Shown here: in pieces, positions 16,348 through 24,826 of the stretch
Layout: every line of letters begins with the position of its first letter
Position numbering within the stretch: the first letter of the stretch is position 1
Assembly: GCA_903933915.1 (NCBI GenBank)
Contig: CAIZLW010000091.1
Coordinates: forward strand, 1 to 48,535
DNA: 48,535 bases
Reading direction: 5' to 3'
From: an uncultured beta proteobacterium
GTDB taxonomy: Bacteria; Pseudomonadota; Gammaproteobacteria; Burkholderiales; SG8-41
The notes under the pieces: generated by a model
What the model saw: the letters and a program-made list of their open reading frames with translations, nothing else
Told to the model about the DNA's origin: nothing
The model's database searches: none
Translations under genes and position numbers: made by a program

Positions 16348-17565
16348 TCAACCTTCTTCCGACTGGATGATCGTGCCTTGCACATCAAGCGCTTCGATAT
16401 CGCTGGCGCTGTAGCCGGCCTCACGCAGGACCGCTTTGGTGTGTTGGCCCATTTTCGGGGGTTGCTGTCGTACCCGTGGTTTTCGACCGTCCATATCCAG
16501 AGGCAATCCCGGAATCTTTGCAACTTTCCCGGTCGGCAAGGTGATATTGAGCATACGTCCGCCTTCGTTGAGGTGACGATCCTCAAACAGATCCCCCGGC
16601 TTGGCCAGCGGTCCGAAAGGAAGTTTCAGTTTTTCAAGTTTGGCAACCAGGCTTTCGAATGTTTCGGCAGCGAACTTGGCGGTTACCATCGGCATTATCC
16701 GGTCCCGCGCCTGGGCGCGTTTCGGATTCGTGCTCAGCGTTTCATCCGCCAATAGTTCTTCCACGCCGAACCCGGTGCAGAAGCTGCGCCAGTGGTTGTC
16801 GCTGGTGATGCCCACGAATACGGTTTTTCCGTCGGACGTCTGAAAGGGGTCATAGACCGCCCATGAGCTGGCTTTTTCCGGCATCGGAGGCGGCGCCTTG
16901 CCGGTAAGCGCCTGTTGCCCCATATGCTGTGCGACAAGGAAGGCGGTGGATTCAAAAAGCGCGCTTTGCACCAGTTGCCCTTTGCCGGTGTGCTCCCGTT
17001 CGCGCAATGCGGCCATGATGCCGATTGCGCCGAACATGCCGCCCATGATGTCGATCACGGAGGCGCCGGCACGCAGGGGCATGCCGGACGGGCCGGTCAT
17101 GTAGGCGAGGCCGCCCATGAATTGCACGATTTCATCAAGCGCCGCGCGTTTTTCGTAAGGCCCCTCAAGGAAGCCTTTGAGGCTGCAGTAGATCAGGCGC
17201 GGGTTAACTTTCGAAAGCGCTTCATACCCGAGACCGAGGCGGTCCATGGTGCCGTAGGCGAAGTTTTCAATGAGGGCGTCGGCCCCTTCAACCACTTTCA
17301 GGATTGCTGCTTTTCCTGCTGCAGATTTCAGGTCAATCGACATGCTGCGCTTGTTGCGGTTGAACACCGGGAATAACGCGGAGCCGAAGCCGACATTGGC
17401 GCGTGTGCGGTCGCCTTCCAGCGGTTCGACCTTGATGACATCGGCGCCGAGGTCTGCCAGGACCATGCTGCTCGATGGACCCATGACGGTATGGCCGAAC
17501 TCGAGGACCCGGACACCGTCCAGTGGCAGTTTTTTGGCGGCGTTTTTTTCAGAAGCATTGCTCAT
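16348..17565 (-). CDS. Class III (CaiB/BaiF) CoA transferase
   Basis: This is a 405-residue class III CoA transferase with the family N-terminus LDGVRVLEFGHTVMGP, the LADLGADVIKVEP segment, and the NKRSMSIDLK loop. The catalytic aspartate is predicted at Asp172 in GASVIDIMGGMFGA, which forms the mixed anhydride and then the aspartyl-CoA thioester. It would transfer CoA from a donor such as succinyl-CoA to a carboxylic acid. It lies 13 nt after the HMG-CoA-lyase-like gene. The order lyase-transferase-lactonase implies that the transferase makes the CoA ester cleaved by the lyase. The acid is unidentified. Confidence 0.92.
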   Translation of the reverse strand: MSNASEKNAAKKLPLDGVRVLEFGHTVMGPSSSMVLADLGADVIKVEPLEGDRTRANVGFGSALFPVFNRNKRSMSIDLKSAAGKAAILKVVEGADALIENFAYGTMDRLGLGYEALSKVNPRLIYCSLKGFLEGPYEKRAALDEIVQFMGGLAYMTGPSGMPLRAGASVIDIMGGMFGAIGIMAALREREHTGKGQLVQSALFESTAFLVAQHMGQQALTGKAPPPMPEKASSWAVYDPFQTSDGKTVFVGITSDNHWRSFCTGFGVEELLADETLSTNPKRAQARDRIMPMVTAKFAAETFESLVAKLEKLKLPFGPLAKPGDLFEDRHLNEGGRMLNITLPTGKVAKIPGLPLDMDGRKPRVRQQPPKMGQHTKAVLREAGYSASDIEALDVQGTIIQSEEG

Positions 17566-17578
17566 ACGATTTTTTCTC

Positions 17579-18535
17579 TCAGTGCAGGGCCGCGCGCAGT
17601 TTATTCAGGCTGCCCCCGCGCATGACCGAACCAGGCAGCGGGTGGCCTACGATGTCCTCGGCAAGACGCGCGCATTCAAGCAGTTTCTCGAGGTCGATGC
17701 CGGTGCTGATCCCCATTTCCTCGCACATGAACACAAGGTCCTCGGTGCATATATTGCCGGCGGCGCTTTTGTGCCCGGCGAAAGGGCAGCCACCCAGACC
17801 GGCAACAGAGGCATCGAACATGTCCACACCCATTTCGAGGCCGGCATACGCATTCGCAATGGCCATACCGCGGGTGTCGTGCAGATGCAGGCTGATGCGA
17901 AGATCCGGATATACATCGCGGATTGCGCCGACCGTGCGTTTGATCGAAAGTGGCGTTGCCCATGCCATGGTGTCGGCGAGGGACACCAGTTCGATATCCA
18001 CGCCGTGTTCAGCTGCAATCGCGTAGATTTGCCGGAGCTGGTTTACGACTTTCACGGGTTGTATGTCGCCTTCGAAATTGCAGCCGAACGCGGCCATGAT
18101 GGAGCCCCGTTTTACGGGGATTCCGAGTTCCTTGTACATGCTCAGCACGCGGTGGTTGTAGGCTTCCTGTTCGCCGAATGTCTTGTTGTTGTTGCGTTTC
18201 AGGAATTGCTCCGAGGCGCACATTGCAATCCGGCCCTCGACTTTCAGGCGGCCGGAGGCCAGCGCACGGTCCAGGCCTTTCTCGTTGAGGACCAGCCCGG
18301 TGTACTCGACACCCGGCCGCGGCGTAATACCCTTCACCACAGCTTCGGCATCGGCCATACCCGGAACCCGCTTCGGGTTGACGAATGACACGATTTGCAT
18401 GTGATGGATCCCGGTATCCGACAGTCCATCGATCAGTTCAATCTTGCGAGAGGTCGGAATGTCGCCTTTCTCGATCTGGAAACCTTCACGCGGACCTTCT
18501 TCGTTGATGTAAATGGTCTTAGGCAGATCGGACAT
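17579..18535 (-). CDS. HMG-CoA lyase-like enzyme
   Basis: This is a 318-residue TIM-barrel DRE-type lyase. It starts with EEGPREGFQIEKG, where HMG-CoA lyases usually have GPRDG, so the metal-binding Asp is replaced by Glu. It continues with MQIVSFVNPKRVPGMADA, the metal/His strand SLHLHDTRGMAIANAYA and the flexible Cys loop GLGGCPFAGHKSAAGN. All four regions are characteristic of 3-hydroxy-3-methylglutaryl-CoA lyases and relatives that cleave a 3-hydroxy-3-methylacyl-CoA to acetyl-CoA or pyruvate and a keto product. The substrate may be HMG-CoA itself or a related branched hydroxyacyl-CoA. It lies 17 nt downstream of a Bug gene. Confidence 0.9.
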   Translation of the reverse strand: MSDLPKTIYINEEGPREGFQIEKGDIPTSRKIELIDGLSDTGIHHMQIVSFVNPKRVPGMADAEAVVKGITPRPGVEYTGLVLNEKGLDRALASGRLKVEGRIAMCASEQFLKRNNNKTFGEQEAYNHRVLSMYKELGIPVKRGSIMAAFGCNFEGDIQPVKVVNQLRQIYAIAAEHGVDIELVSLADTMAWATPLSIKRTVGAIRDVYPDLRISLHLHDTRGMAIANAYAGLEMGVDMFDASVAGLGGCPFAGHKSAAGNICTEDLVFMCEEMGISTGIDLEKLLECARLAEDIVGHPLPGSVMRGGSLNKLRAALH

Positions 18536-18552
18536 ATTGTGATCCTTTACAG

Positions 18553-19545
18553 TTAATCGGCGGTGATGCCGGCTTTGCGGATGAGGTCACCCCACTTGAT
18601 GATCTCGCTCCGTACGAATTCGGAGGCTTCCTTCGGCGTGGTCGGCGTGACTTCGCCACCCTCCGACATCAGCTTTTCCTGGATATCCGGAATGTTCATG
18701 GCCGCAACAATGTGCTTGTTCAGCAGGTCAATCATAGCCGGGGGCGTTTTTGCCGGCGCCATGAAGACATGCCATGTGGTGACATCGAAGTTCTTCAGCC
18801 CCTGTTCCATTGCAGTGGGAACATCCGGCAGTTGCCGTGCACGCTTCGATCCGGTGGAGGCAATTGCCCGGATCTTTCCCTGACGGATCATACCTGCGGA
18901 AGAACCGATGGACGTCGCCATCAGGGTGATGCGACCGGCTTGCAGATCAAGCATCGCCGGTGCGGCTCCCTTGTAAGGCACATGCGTCAAATTGATTCCC
19001 GCTGCAACGTTAAGCAGATGGCCGTTGAGATGGCCTGCAGTGCCGATGCCTGCCGAGCCGTAGGTCAGGCCTTCTGGTTTCTTTTTCGCCAGCTCGACCA
19101 GATCCTTGAGCGTTTTGATCGGGGAACTCGGGCTCACGACCAGTACGGACGATGCCTTCTGCACTAAAGAGATGGCGGCAAAGTCGTTGATCGGGTCATA
19201 GGGATTTTTAGCCCGGAGAGCAGGCCCTATGGCGAGGTTGGCCGTTTGGCCCAGCCAGATTGTGTAACCGTCTGCCGGGGCTTTGGCGGCAAGTTCTGCG
19301 CCGATCGCGCCACCGGCCCCTGTCCGGTTGTCGATGACCACCTGCTGGCCGATCGATTCGGAGACCTTGGGTGATATCACGCGGGCATAAGTGTCAGTGC
19401 TCCCGCCGGGCGGGAAGGGGATGATGAGCCGTATTGGACGGGTGGGGTAGTTCTGGGCGCTGATCGCCTGGGGTATGGCAATGAGAGCTGAAATGATGCC
19501 AAGGCTGACGAATGCTGCAGCCTTCCGGACGCATTGGATACGCAT
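18553..19545 (-). CDS. Bug/TctC-family receptor, first gene of the lyase operon
   Basis: This is a 330-residue receptor with a signal peptide (residues 1-30, ending AISAQN). It shows PIRLIIPFPPGGSTDTYARV, VVIDNRTGAGGAIGAE, PADGYTIWLG and LTHVPYKGAAPAML. It is the first gene of the operon, preceded by a good site (AGGGAGAAAC) and an AT-rich divergent region next to a broken LysR gene. Its co-transcription with lyase, CoA transferase and lactonase genes makes it the probable uptake receptor for the operon substrate. Confidence 0.93.
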   Translation of the reverse strand: MRIQCVRKAAAFVSLGIISALIAIPQAISAQNYPTRPIRLIIPFPPGGSTDTYARVISPKVSESIGQQVVIDNRTGAGGAIGAELAAKAPADGYTIWLGQTANLAIGPALRAKNPYDPINDFAAISLVQKASSVLVVSPSSPIKTLKDLVELAKKKPEGLTYGSAGIGTAGHLNGHLLNVAAGINLTHVPYKGAAPAMLDLQAGRITLMATSIGSSAGMIRQGKIRAIASTGSKRARQLPDVPTAMEQGLKNFDVTTWHVFMAPAKTPPAMIDLLNKHIVAAMNIPDIQEKLMSEGGEVTPTTPKEASEFVRSEIIKWGDLIRKAGITAD

Positions 19546-19656
19546 GTTTCTCCCTGAATTATTGTTGACTGTCTTATTGGCGGGTAGTTTAAGCGCAATA
19601 ATTTATGCATAGAAAATATTATGATTTGATACTAATTAGGCATTAAATGGATACCC
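19546..19656. promoter_or_regulatory. AT-rich divergent regulatory region
   Basis: This gap of about 110 bp separates the Bug-led - strand operon from the LysR remnant. It is far richer in A/T than the flanking genes (for example AATTTATGCATAGAAAATAT, with an ATGCAT palindrome). LysR genes typically diverge from the operon they control across such a region, so it probably holds the operon promoter and the old regulator site. No clear -35/-10 pair was assigned. Confidence 0.4.
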
Positions 19657-19839
19657 ATGAGGCTCCAGCAGATACGGTTGCTCTGTGAAATCATCGACCA
19701 TGGATTCAACGTGTCCAAGGCGGCGACAGCCCTCCACACTTCCCAGCCCGGCGTCAGCCGCCAAATCCAGTTTCTCGCAACAGGGTATTCCGGTTGGAGT
19801 AGTTGGATCGACAGTCACCAGTGGCGAACAGTCGACTAG
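19657..19839 (+). pseudogene. Truncated CysB-like LysR-type regulator
   Basis: The first ~40 codons (MRLQQIRLLCEII, FNVSKAATALHTSQPGVSRQI) are a clear winged-helix N-terminus of a LysR-type regulator, closest in style to CysB. After QIQFLA (about position 19780) the frame runs into unrelated residues and stops at 19839. In the next frame the codons read SQQGIPV, reminiscent of the normal LysR continuation, which suggests a frameshift. The effector-binding domain of about 200 residues is missing: the 3' end of the molybdopterin oxidoreductase gene begins at 19884. It is therefore a remnant left by deletion or rearrangement. It probably once regulated the divergent operon. Confidence 0.75.
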
Positions 19840-19883
19840 CCGCAGTGCTTCGCGGACTTGGGCTCGAACGGATGCTTTATTGA

Positions 19884-21941
19884 CTACGACGGCGCGACTT
19901 CTACCAGACAGTCGTAGTAGGTAGCCGCGCCGCCCATGTCCGCGACCGCCTGTGAAGTCAGTTCATTGGCGTTGCGTTTGTCCGGCGACAGTTTTTTCCA
20001 CCACACCGAAGGCGCAGAAACCACGCCGCGCCGCACGCGGTCGGTAATCCGCGCGCGCACCGTGTATTCACCACGGTCGTTGAAAACGCGGACTGCGGCG
20101 TTTTCGGTAATGCCGCGTGCTGCGGCGTCATCGGGATGGATTTCCAGCGTCGGCACACCGGCGTCCTTCAGCGCGAAATCGAGATTGGCGAAGGATGAGT
20201 TCAGAAAATGCCGGTGCGGCGGGGAGATGAAAGCCAATGGATAACGCCGGGCCAGTTCGGTGTTGCTGTTCGCACTTTCGCGTGGCGGTGTGTAATTCGG
20301 CAGCGGATCGAGCCCCATCGCCTTGGCGGTTTCACTGTAGAACTCGCATTGGCCCGAAGGCGTCGGGAAGCCGCCCTGGGCAAAGGGTGCAGCCGGCACA
20401 TTCAGCCGTTGCCAGCCGCGTTCCTTCAGTGATTCCCAGCTGATGCCTTTCAGCGCCGGCGCGGTGGAGTCCAGCGCCTGACGGCAGATGTCTTCGTCGG
20501 AATCACGCAGGCAGGGGTCGTCAAAACCCATGCGCGCAGCGAGCAGGCGAAATACTTCGGCGTTCGGTTTGGCTTCACCGACCGGCGCAATCGCGGGTTG
20601 GCTGGCCTGCACATAGAGATGACCGTACGATTTGTGGATGTCGGTGTGTTCCAACTGCGTTGTGGCCGGCAGCAGGATGTCAGCGTAGTCGGCGGTGTCG
20701 GTCTGGAAAATCTCATGGACCACAGTGAACAGGTCTTCGCGCAGGAATCCGGCGATGACCTTGCGCGAGTCGGGGCAGACGGCGACCGGATTGTTGTTGT
20801 AGACATAGGCGGCCTTCACCGGCGGTTGCGCAGCAGTCAGCGCGTCGCCCAGCGCCGCGAGGTTGATGGTGCGCGGCTGGCCGCGCAGCAGGTCGGGGCG
20901 CTCCAGCGCGCGGTGATTGAATCCGTAAAAGTCGCTGGTGGCGAGCAGCACGCCGCCGGCTGCTTCGCGCCAGCTGCCGGTCAGCGCCGGCAGGCAGGTG
21001 ATGGTGCGCACCGCCATGCCGCCGCCGGCGTGGCGCTGCAGGCCGTAGTTAACGCGGATCATCGCCGGCCGGCTGCGCGCGTATTCGCGGGCGAGCTTGA
21101 TGATTTCTGCCGTCGTGATGCCGCAGATTACCGCGGCGCGCTGCGGCGTCCACTCGCGCACGCGGGCGGCGAGTTCGGCGTAACCCAGCGTGTGTTGTTG
21201 GACGTAATCGGCGTCGGTGAGTCCTTCACCGATGATCACGTGCATCATCGCCAGTGCCAGCGCGGCATCGGTGCCGGGGTAGGGGGCGATGTGCTGATCG
21301 CATTTTTCCGCGGTTTCATTGCGCCGCGGATCAATGATCACCAGTTTCGCGCCGCGGCGTTTGGCCTGCTGGCAGCGCGACCAGAAATGCAGATTGGAGA
21401 TCACCGGGTTGGAGCCCCAGATGATGATCAGCTTTGAGTGTTCCGCCTGTTCCGGATCGCTGCCGACAGAACCGCCCAGCGTGATTTTCGAGCCGACCTT
21501 GCCGGCCGAGGCGCACAGTGTGCGTTCGAGCAGGCTGGCGCCGAGGCGATGGAAAAATCGCCGGTCCATCGAGGCATAGCTGACCATGCCCATGGTGCCG
21601 GCGTAGCTGACCGGCAGGATCTGCTGCGGATCTTCGGCGGCAATGACCTTGAATCGGGTGGCGATGGTGTCCAGCGCCTCATCCCAGGAGATACGCGCAA
21701 AGCGGCCTTCGCCTTTGGCGCCGATACGCTTCATAGGGTAAAGGATGCGTGACGGCGCGTAGGTACGGTCGAGATAGCGCGCGACTTTGGTGCACAGCGT
21801 GCCGGCGGTGAACGGCATGTCGCCGCCGCGCACTGATACTGCCTTGCCGTCCTCGACCGCGATTTCCAGCGCGCAGGTGTCGGGGCAGTCGTGCGGGCAG
21901 GCGGCTTTGACGATGCGGCGGTGCGGCGCGGGGTCGTTCAT
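19884..21941 (-). CDS. Molybdopterin oxidoreductase (DMSO reductase superfamily)
   Basis: This is a 685-residue molybdenum/tungsten enzyme of the DMSO-reductase superfamily. It has an N-terminal [4Fe-4S] motif with Cys15, Cys19, Cys23 and Cys50 (CPHDCPDTC...GTLC), a molybdopterin domain (IIIWGSNPVISNLHFW, LVIIDPRRNETAEKCDQH), and a C-terminal molydopterin-binding domain (LAFISPPHRHFLNSSFANLD, AAVRVFNDRGEY). No Tat signal is visible, so it is probably cytoplasmic. The ATG at 21941 is preferred; TTG at 21959 would add six residues. No electron-transfer or membrane subunit lies next to it. The substrate is unknown. Confidence 0.9.
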   Translation of the reverse strand: MNDPAPHRRIVKAACPHDCPDTCALEIAVEDGKAVSVRGGDMPFTAGTLCTKVARYLDRTYAPSRILYPMKRIGAKGEGRFARISWDEALDTIATRFKVIAAEDPQQILPVSYAGTMGMVSYASMDRRFFHRLGASLLERTLCASAGKVGSKITLGGSVGSDPEQAEHSKLIIIWGSNPVISNLHFWSRCQQAKRRGAKLVIIDPRRNETAEKCDQHIAPYPGTDAALALAMMHVIIGEGLTDADYVQQHTLGYAELAARVREWTPQRAAVICGITTAEIIKLAREYARSRPAMIRVNYGLQRHAGGGMAVRTITCLPALTGSWREAAGGVLLATSDFYGFNHRALERPDLLRGQPRTINLAALGDALTAAQPPVKAAYVYNNNPVAVCPDSRKVIAGFLREDLFTVVHEIFQTDTADYADILLPATTQLEHTDIHKSYGHLYVQASQPAIAPVGEAKPNAEVFRLLAARMGFDDPCLRDSDEDICRQALDSTAPALKGISWESLKERGWQRLNVPAAPFAQGGFPTPSGQCEFYSETAKAMGLDPLPNYTPPRESANSNTELARRYPLAFISPPHRHFLNSSFANLDFALKDAGVPTLEIHPDDAAARGITENAAVRVFNDRGEYTVRARITDRVRRGVVSAPSVWWKKLSPDKRNANELTSQAVADMGGAATYYDCLVEVAPS

Positions 21942-22058
21942 GGCGGTGGTGGCTTTCAAAACGCCATCATAATCCCGATGGCTGCCAACGTATTTTGCAG
22001 TCCGAATCCGGTATCATCGCCCGGCAGCTATTCATCAATTCCCAACTGGAGATTGACC

Positions 22059-22895
22059 ATGTTTTCGATGATTCAAACGCGCCGCACTTTGCTGGCGTTC
22101 GCACTGTGCTGTTTCACCGCAGCCGCAATGGCGCAAGCGCAGCCTGCCGCCAAGCCTGCATTCGAGCCCGAAGTCGGCCAGGCCGGCAAGGACGTGGTCT
22201 GGGTGCCGACCGCGCAGGGTCTGGTGGACCGCATGCTCGACATGGCGAAACTGACACCGAAAGACATTCACTACGACTTGGGTTCCGGCGACGGCCGCAC
22301 GGTGATTACCGCCGCCAAACGCGGCGCAACCGCTTATGGCGTCGAATACAACCCGGACATGGTCGAACTGTCGCGCCGCAACGCGGCGGCGGCTGGCGTT
22401 ACCGGCAAGGCGACGTTCATTCACGGCGACATTTTCGAAACTGATTTTTCGAAGGCGACGGTGATCACGCTGTTCCTGCTGCCCGACCTCAACGTCAAAC
22501 TGCGTCCGACCATCCTCAACATGAAGCCGGGCACGCGGGTGATTTCCAACTCGTTCACCATGGGCGACTGGAAATCGGATGAAACCCAGGGCGCCAAGGG
22601 CGAGTGCAGCAGCTACTGCACGGCCTATATGTGGATCGTCCCGGCGAAAGTCGACGGTGTGTGGAAATCCGGCAATGATGAAATCAAGTTTGCCCAGGAA
22701 TTCCAGATGGTGCAGGGTTCGGTCAGCAGCGGCGGCAAACTGTCCAATGTGCAGCTGGGCCGCCTGCGCGGCGATGACATCAGCTTCACCGCAGGCGAGG
22801 CGCGCTACACCGGCAAGGTCAACGGCAATCGCATCGACGGTACGGTGACGGCCGCCGGCAAAACCACGCCGTGGACGGCGACCCGCGCCAAATAA
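22059..22895 (+). CDS. Exported SAM-dependent methyltransferase-like protein
   Basis: This 278-residue protein has a strong signal peptide (residues 1-26, ending AAAMAQAQ) followed by a class I methyltransferase fold. Motif I is YDLGSGDGRTVITAA with VEYNPDMVELSRRN after it, and the motif II-III region is FIHGDIFETDFSKATVITLFLLP. A C-terminal region of about 90 residues is beta-rich. An exported methyltransferase is odd, because S-adenosylmethionine is cytoplasmic. It may bind another ligand, be membrane-tethered with the domain inside, or have a leader that is not cleaved. It lies 27 nt before the UbiD gene and is probably co-transcribed with it. Confidence 0.8.
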   Translation: MFSMIQTRRTLLAFALCCFTAAAMAQAQPAAKPAFEPEVGQAGKDVVWVPTAQGLVDRMLDMAKLTPKDIHYDLGSGDGRTVITAAKRGATAYGVEYNPDMVELSRRNAAAAGVTGKATFIHGDIFETDFSKATVITLFLLPDLNVKLRPTILNMKPGTRVISNSFTMGDWKSDETQGAKGECSSYCTAYMWIVPAKVDGVWKSGNDEIKFAQEFQMVQGSVSSGGKLSNVQLGRLRGDDISFTAGEARYTGKVNGNRIDGTVTAAGKTTPWTATRAK

Positions 22896-22922
22896 CTGGC
22901 GCCACAGGAGCCCTGCAACAGC

Positions 22923-24566
22923 ATGAAAAAAAGTGACCGCGGTTACGCGGATTTGCATGACCACCTCGATGCGCTGCGCCAGCGCGGCTTGCTCGTCGAG
23001 GTAGACCGTCCGATCGACAAGGATGCGGAGATGCATCCGCTGGTGCGCTGGCAGTATGTCGGTGGCATCGAAGAACATGAGCGCAAGGCTTTCCTGTTCA
23101 CCAATGTCGTCAATGCGCAGGGGCGGAAGTACAAATTCCCTGTGGTAGTCGGTGCTTTCGCCGGCAACCGCGAGATCTACGGCGTCGGCATGGGCGCGCC
23201 GCTGGAAGAAGTGCAGCAGCGCTGGGACAAGGCCATCGCCAATCCGATTCCGCCACGTGTCGTTGAGACCGGGGCCTGTCAGGAAGTCGTCATCACCGGC
23301 GATCAACTCCTGGGTGAAGGCAACGGCCTCGATGCGCTGCCGATCCCGGTGTCGACGCCGGGTTTTGACGGTGCGCCGACGCTGACGGCAACCAATGTCA
23401 TCACCAAGGATCCGGAAACCGGCATTCAGAATCACGGCACCTACCGCGCGGGGCTGAAGGCGCCGGACCGCATGGTCGTGCGCATGGCGACGCGGGTCGG
23501 CGGCGCCGGCGGTTACCGGCATTACCAGAAACACCAGAAACGCGGCGACAAGACCATGCCGGTGGCGATTGTGCTCGGCGCGCCGCCCTGCGTGGCCTTT
23601 GTCGCGCCGATGAAGTTGCCGATTGATCTCGATGAGGTGGGTGTGGCCGGTGGTGTTGCCGGTGCGCCGATCAATGTGGTCAGGGCGAAGACGGTCGATC
23701 TGCTGGTGCCGGCCGATGCCGAAATCGTCATTGAAGGGCTGATTGATCTGGAACATGTCGAACCCGAAGGCCCGTTCGGCGAGTCGCATGGTCATGTTGC
23801 GCTGGAACAGTTCAACATGCCGATGCGCGTGACCGCGATCACCCATCGCAAGGATGCAATCGTCGCTTCGTACCTGAGCCAGGTCACGCCCAGCGAGTCG
23901 AGCGCGATCAAGCGCGTTTCCTTCGAGCCGATGTTCCTGTCGCATCTGCGCAATACGCTGGGCCTGAAAACCGTGAAACGCGTGACGCTGCACGAACGCA
24001 TGACCGCGCTGCGGCGCATGACCATCGTCACTGTTGAGCAGGGCACGCCGCGCAGCGAAGTGTGGCGCGCGCTGTACGGCATGAGCGCGTTCAAGGCCGA
24101 TTGCGGCAAGATCGGCATCGCGGTCAACGAGGATGTTGATCCGGAGAATTCCGACGCGCTGTTCTGGGCACTGGCCTTCCGCATGAATCCCGCCGAAGAC
24201 CTGCAGATACTGAAACACCGCAGTGGTGGCCATGGTCCCGAGCGCGAACACGAGACCGACGAGGAAGACGCGACGCTGCTGATTGACGCAACGACCAAGG
24301 AAGTGCTGCCGCCGTTTGCATTGCCCAAGCGCGAATACATGGAACGTTCGCGCCAGATCTGGGAAGAGATGGGCCTGCCCAAGCTGCGGCCGCAGTCGCC
24401 GTGGTTCGGTTCGCCGGTCGGCGACTGGCTGACGGTGTGGGATGAAGGCGGCAAACGCGCCGCGACCGGCGCTTATCTGGAGAACGGCCGCATCAGCGAG
24501 AAGGCGGTGCGCAAGGGCTTGCGGCCGGAGACCAGTTACCGGCCGGATAAAGATCAGAAAAAATAA
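22923..24566 (+). CDS. UbiD-family decarboxylase
   Basis: This 547-residue protein belongs to the UbiD superfamily of prenylated-FMN decarboxylases. It begins DLHDHLDALRQRGLLVEVDRPID, as in family members, and carries the catalytic stretch EPEGPFGESHGHV around residues 280-290, whose Glu is part of the Glu-Arg-Glu active site. The C-terminus is LPKREYMERSRQIWEE. UbiD homologues reversibly decarboxylate aromatic, heteroaromatic or unsaturated acids. No ubiX prenyltransferase is in the window, so the cofactor would come from elsewhere. Length (about 490-550 is usual) is normal. It lies downstream of the exported methyltransferase. Confidence 0.92.
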   Translation: MKKSDRGYADLHDHLDALRQRGLLVEVDRPIDKDAEMHPLVRWQYVGGIEEHERKAFLFTNVVNAQGRKYKFPVVVGAFAGNREIYGVGMGAPLEEVQQRWDKAIANPIPPRVVETGACQEVVITGDQLLGEGNGLDALPIPVSTPGFDGAPTLTATNVITKDPETGIQNHGTYRAGLKAPDRMVVRMATRVGGAGGYRHYQKHQKRGDKTMPVAIVLGAPPCVAFVAPMKLPIDLDEVGVAGGVAGAPINVVRAKTVDLLVPADAEIVIEGLIDLEHVEPEGPFGESHGHVALEQFNMPMRVTAITHRKDAIVASYLSQVTPSESSAIKRVSFEPMFLSHLRNTLGLKTVKRVTLHERMTALRRMTIVTVEQGTPRSEVWRALYGMSAFKADCGKIGIAVNEDVDPENSDALFWALAFRMNPAEDLQILKHRSGGHGPEREHETDEEDATLLIDATTKEVLPPFALPKREYMERSRQIWEEMGLPKLRPQSPWFGSPVGDWLTVWDEGGKRAATGAYLENGRISEKAVRKGLRPETSYRPDKDQKK

Positions 24567-24628
24567 GCCGCAGTAAATAAGCGGTAATGCCGGAAACCAT
24601 AAGTATTTGATTTTATTGACTATTTATT

Positions 24629-24645
24629 CACGCCCCCCGGGCGTG
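24629..24645. other. GC-rich hairpin without T-run
   Basis: CACGCCC and GGGCGTG form a 7-bp stem around a CCC loop in the 260-bp gap after the UbiD gene. The gap also holds an AT-rich patch (about 24600-24630). The lack of a T-run makes simple intrinsic termination unlikely. Otherwise no gene is visible in this gap. Confidence 0.4.
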
Positions 24646-24826
24646 CCCTTGGCCGCCCGGTTCGGTGAGCTTCATGCAAAGACGCCGGATGGACGCTGGT
24701 GCCCGATCTGCGCGACCATGCAATCCGCACTGCAAGATACTGTGCGGTTTTTGAGGGGCAGGCGGCGGATGTGACTTTCACTCGCCGCAAGCGCCGGACA
24801 TTCAAATCAGACAACGAGGAACGTCC

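Noticed and set aside
14139..19545. Composite transposon or genomic island bounded by the two Bug genes
   Set aside because: The Bug genes are same-orientation receptors of ordinary divergence, not insertion sequences, and no transposase or flanking repeat was seen.
22035..24251. Very long - strand open frame opposite the methyltransferase and UbiD genes
   Set aside because: It has no family motif and is rich in Arg/His as expected for the reverse complement of GC-rich coding DNA; the + strand genes have clear motifs, starts and sites.
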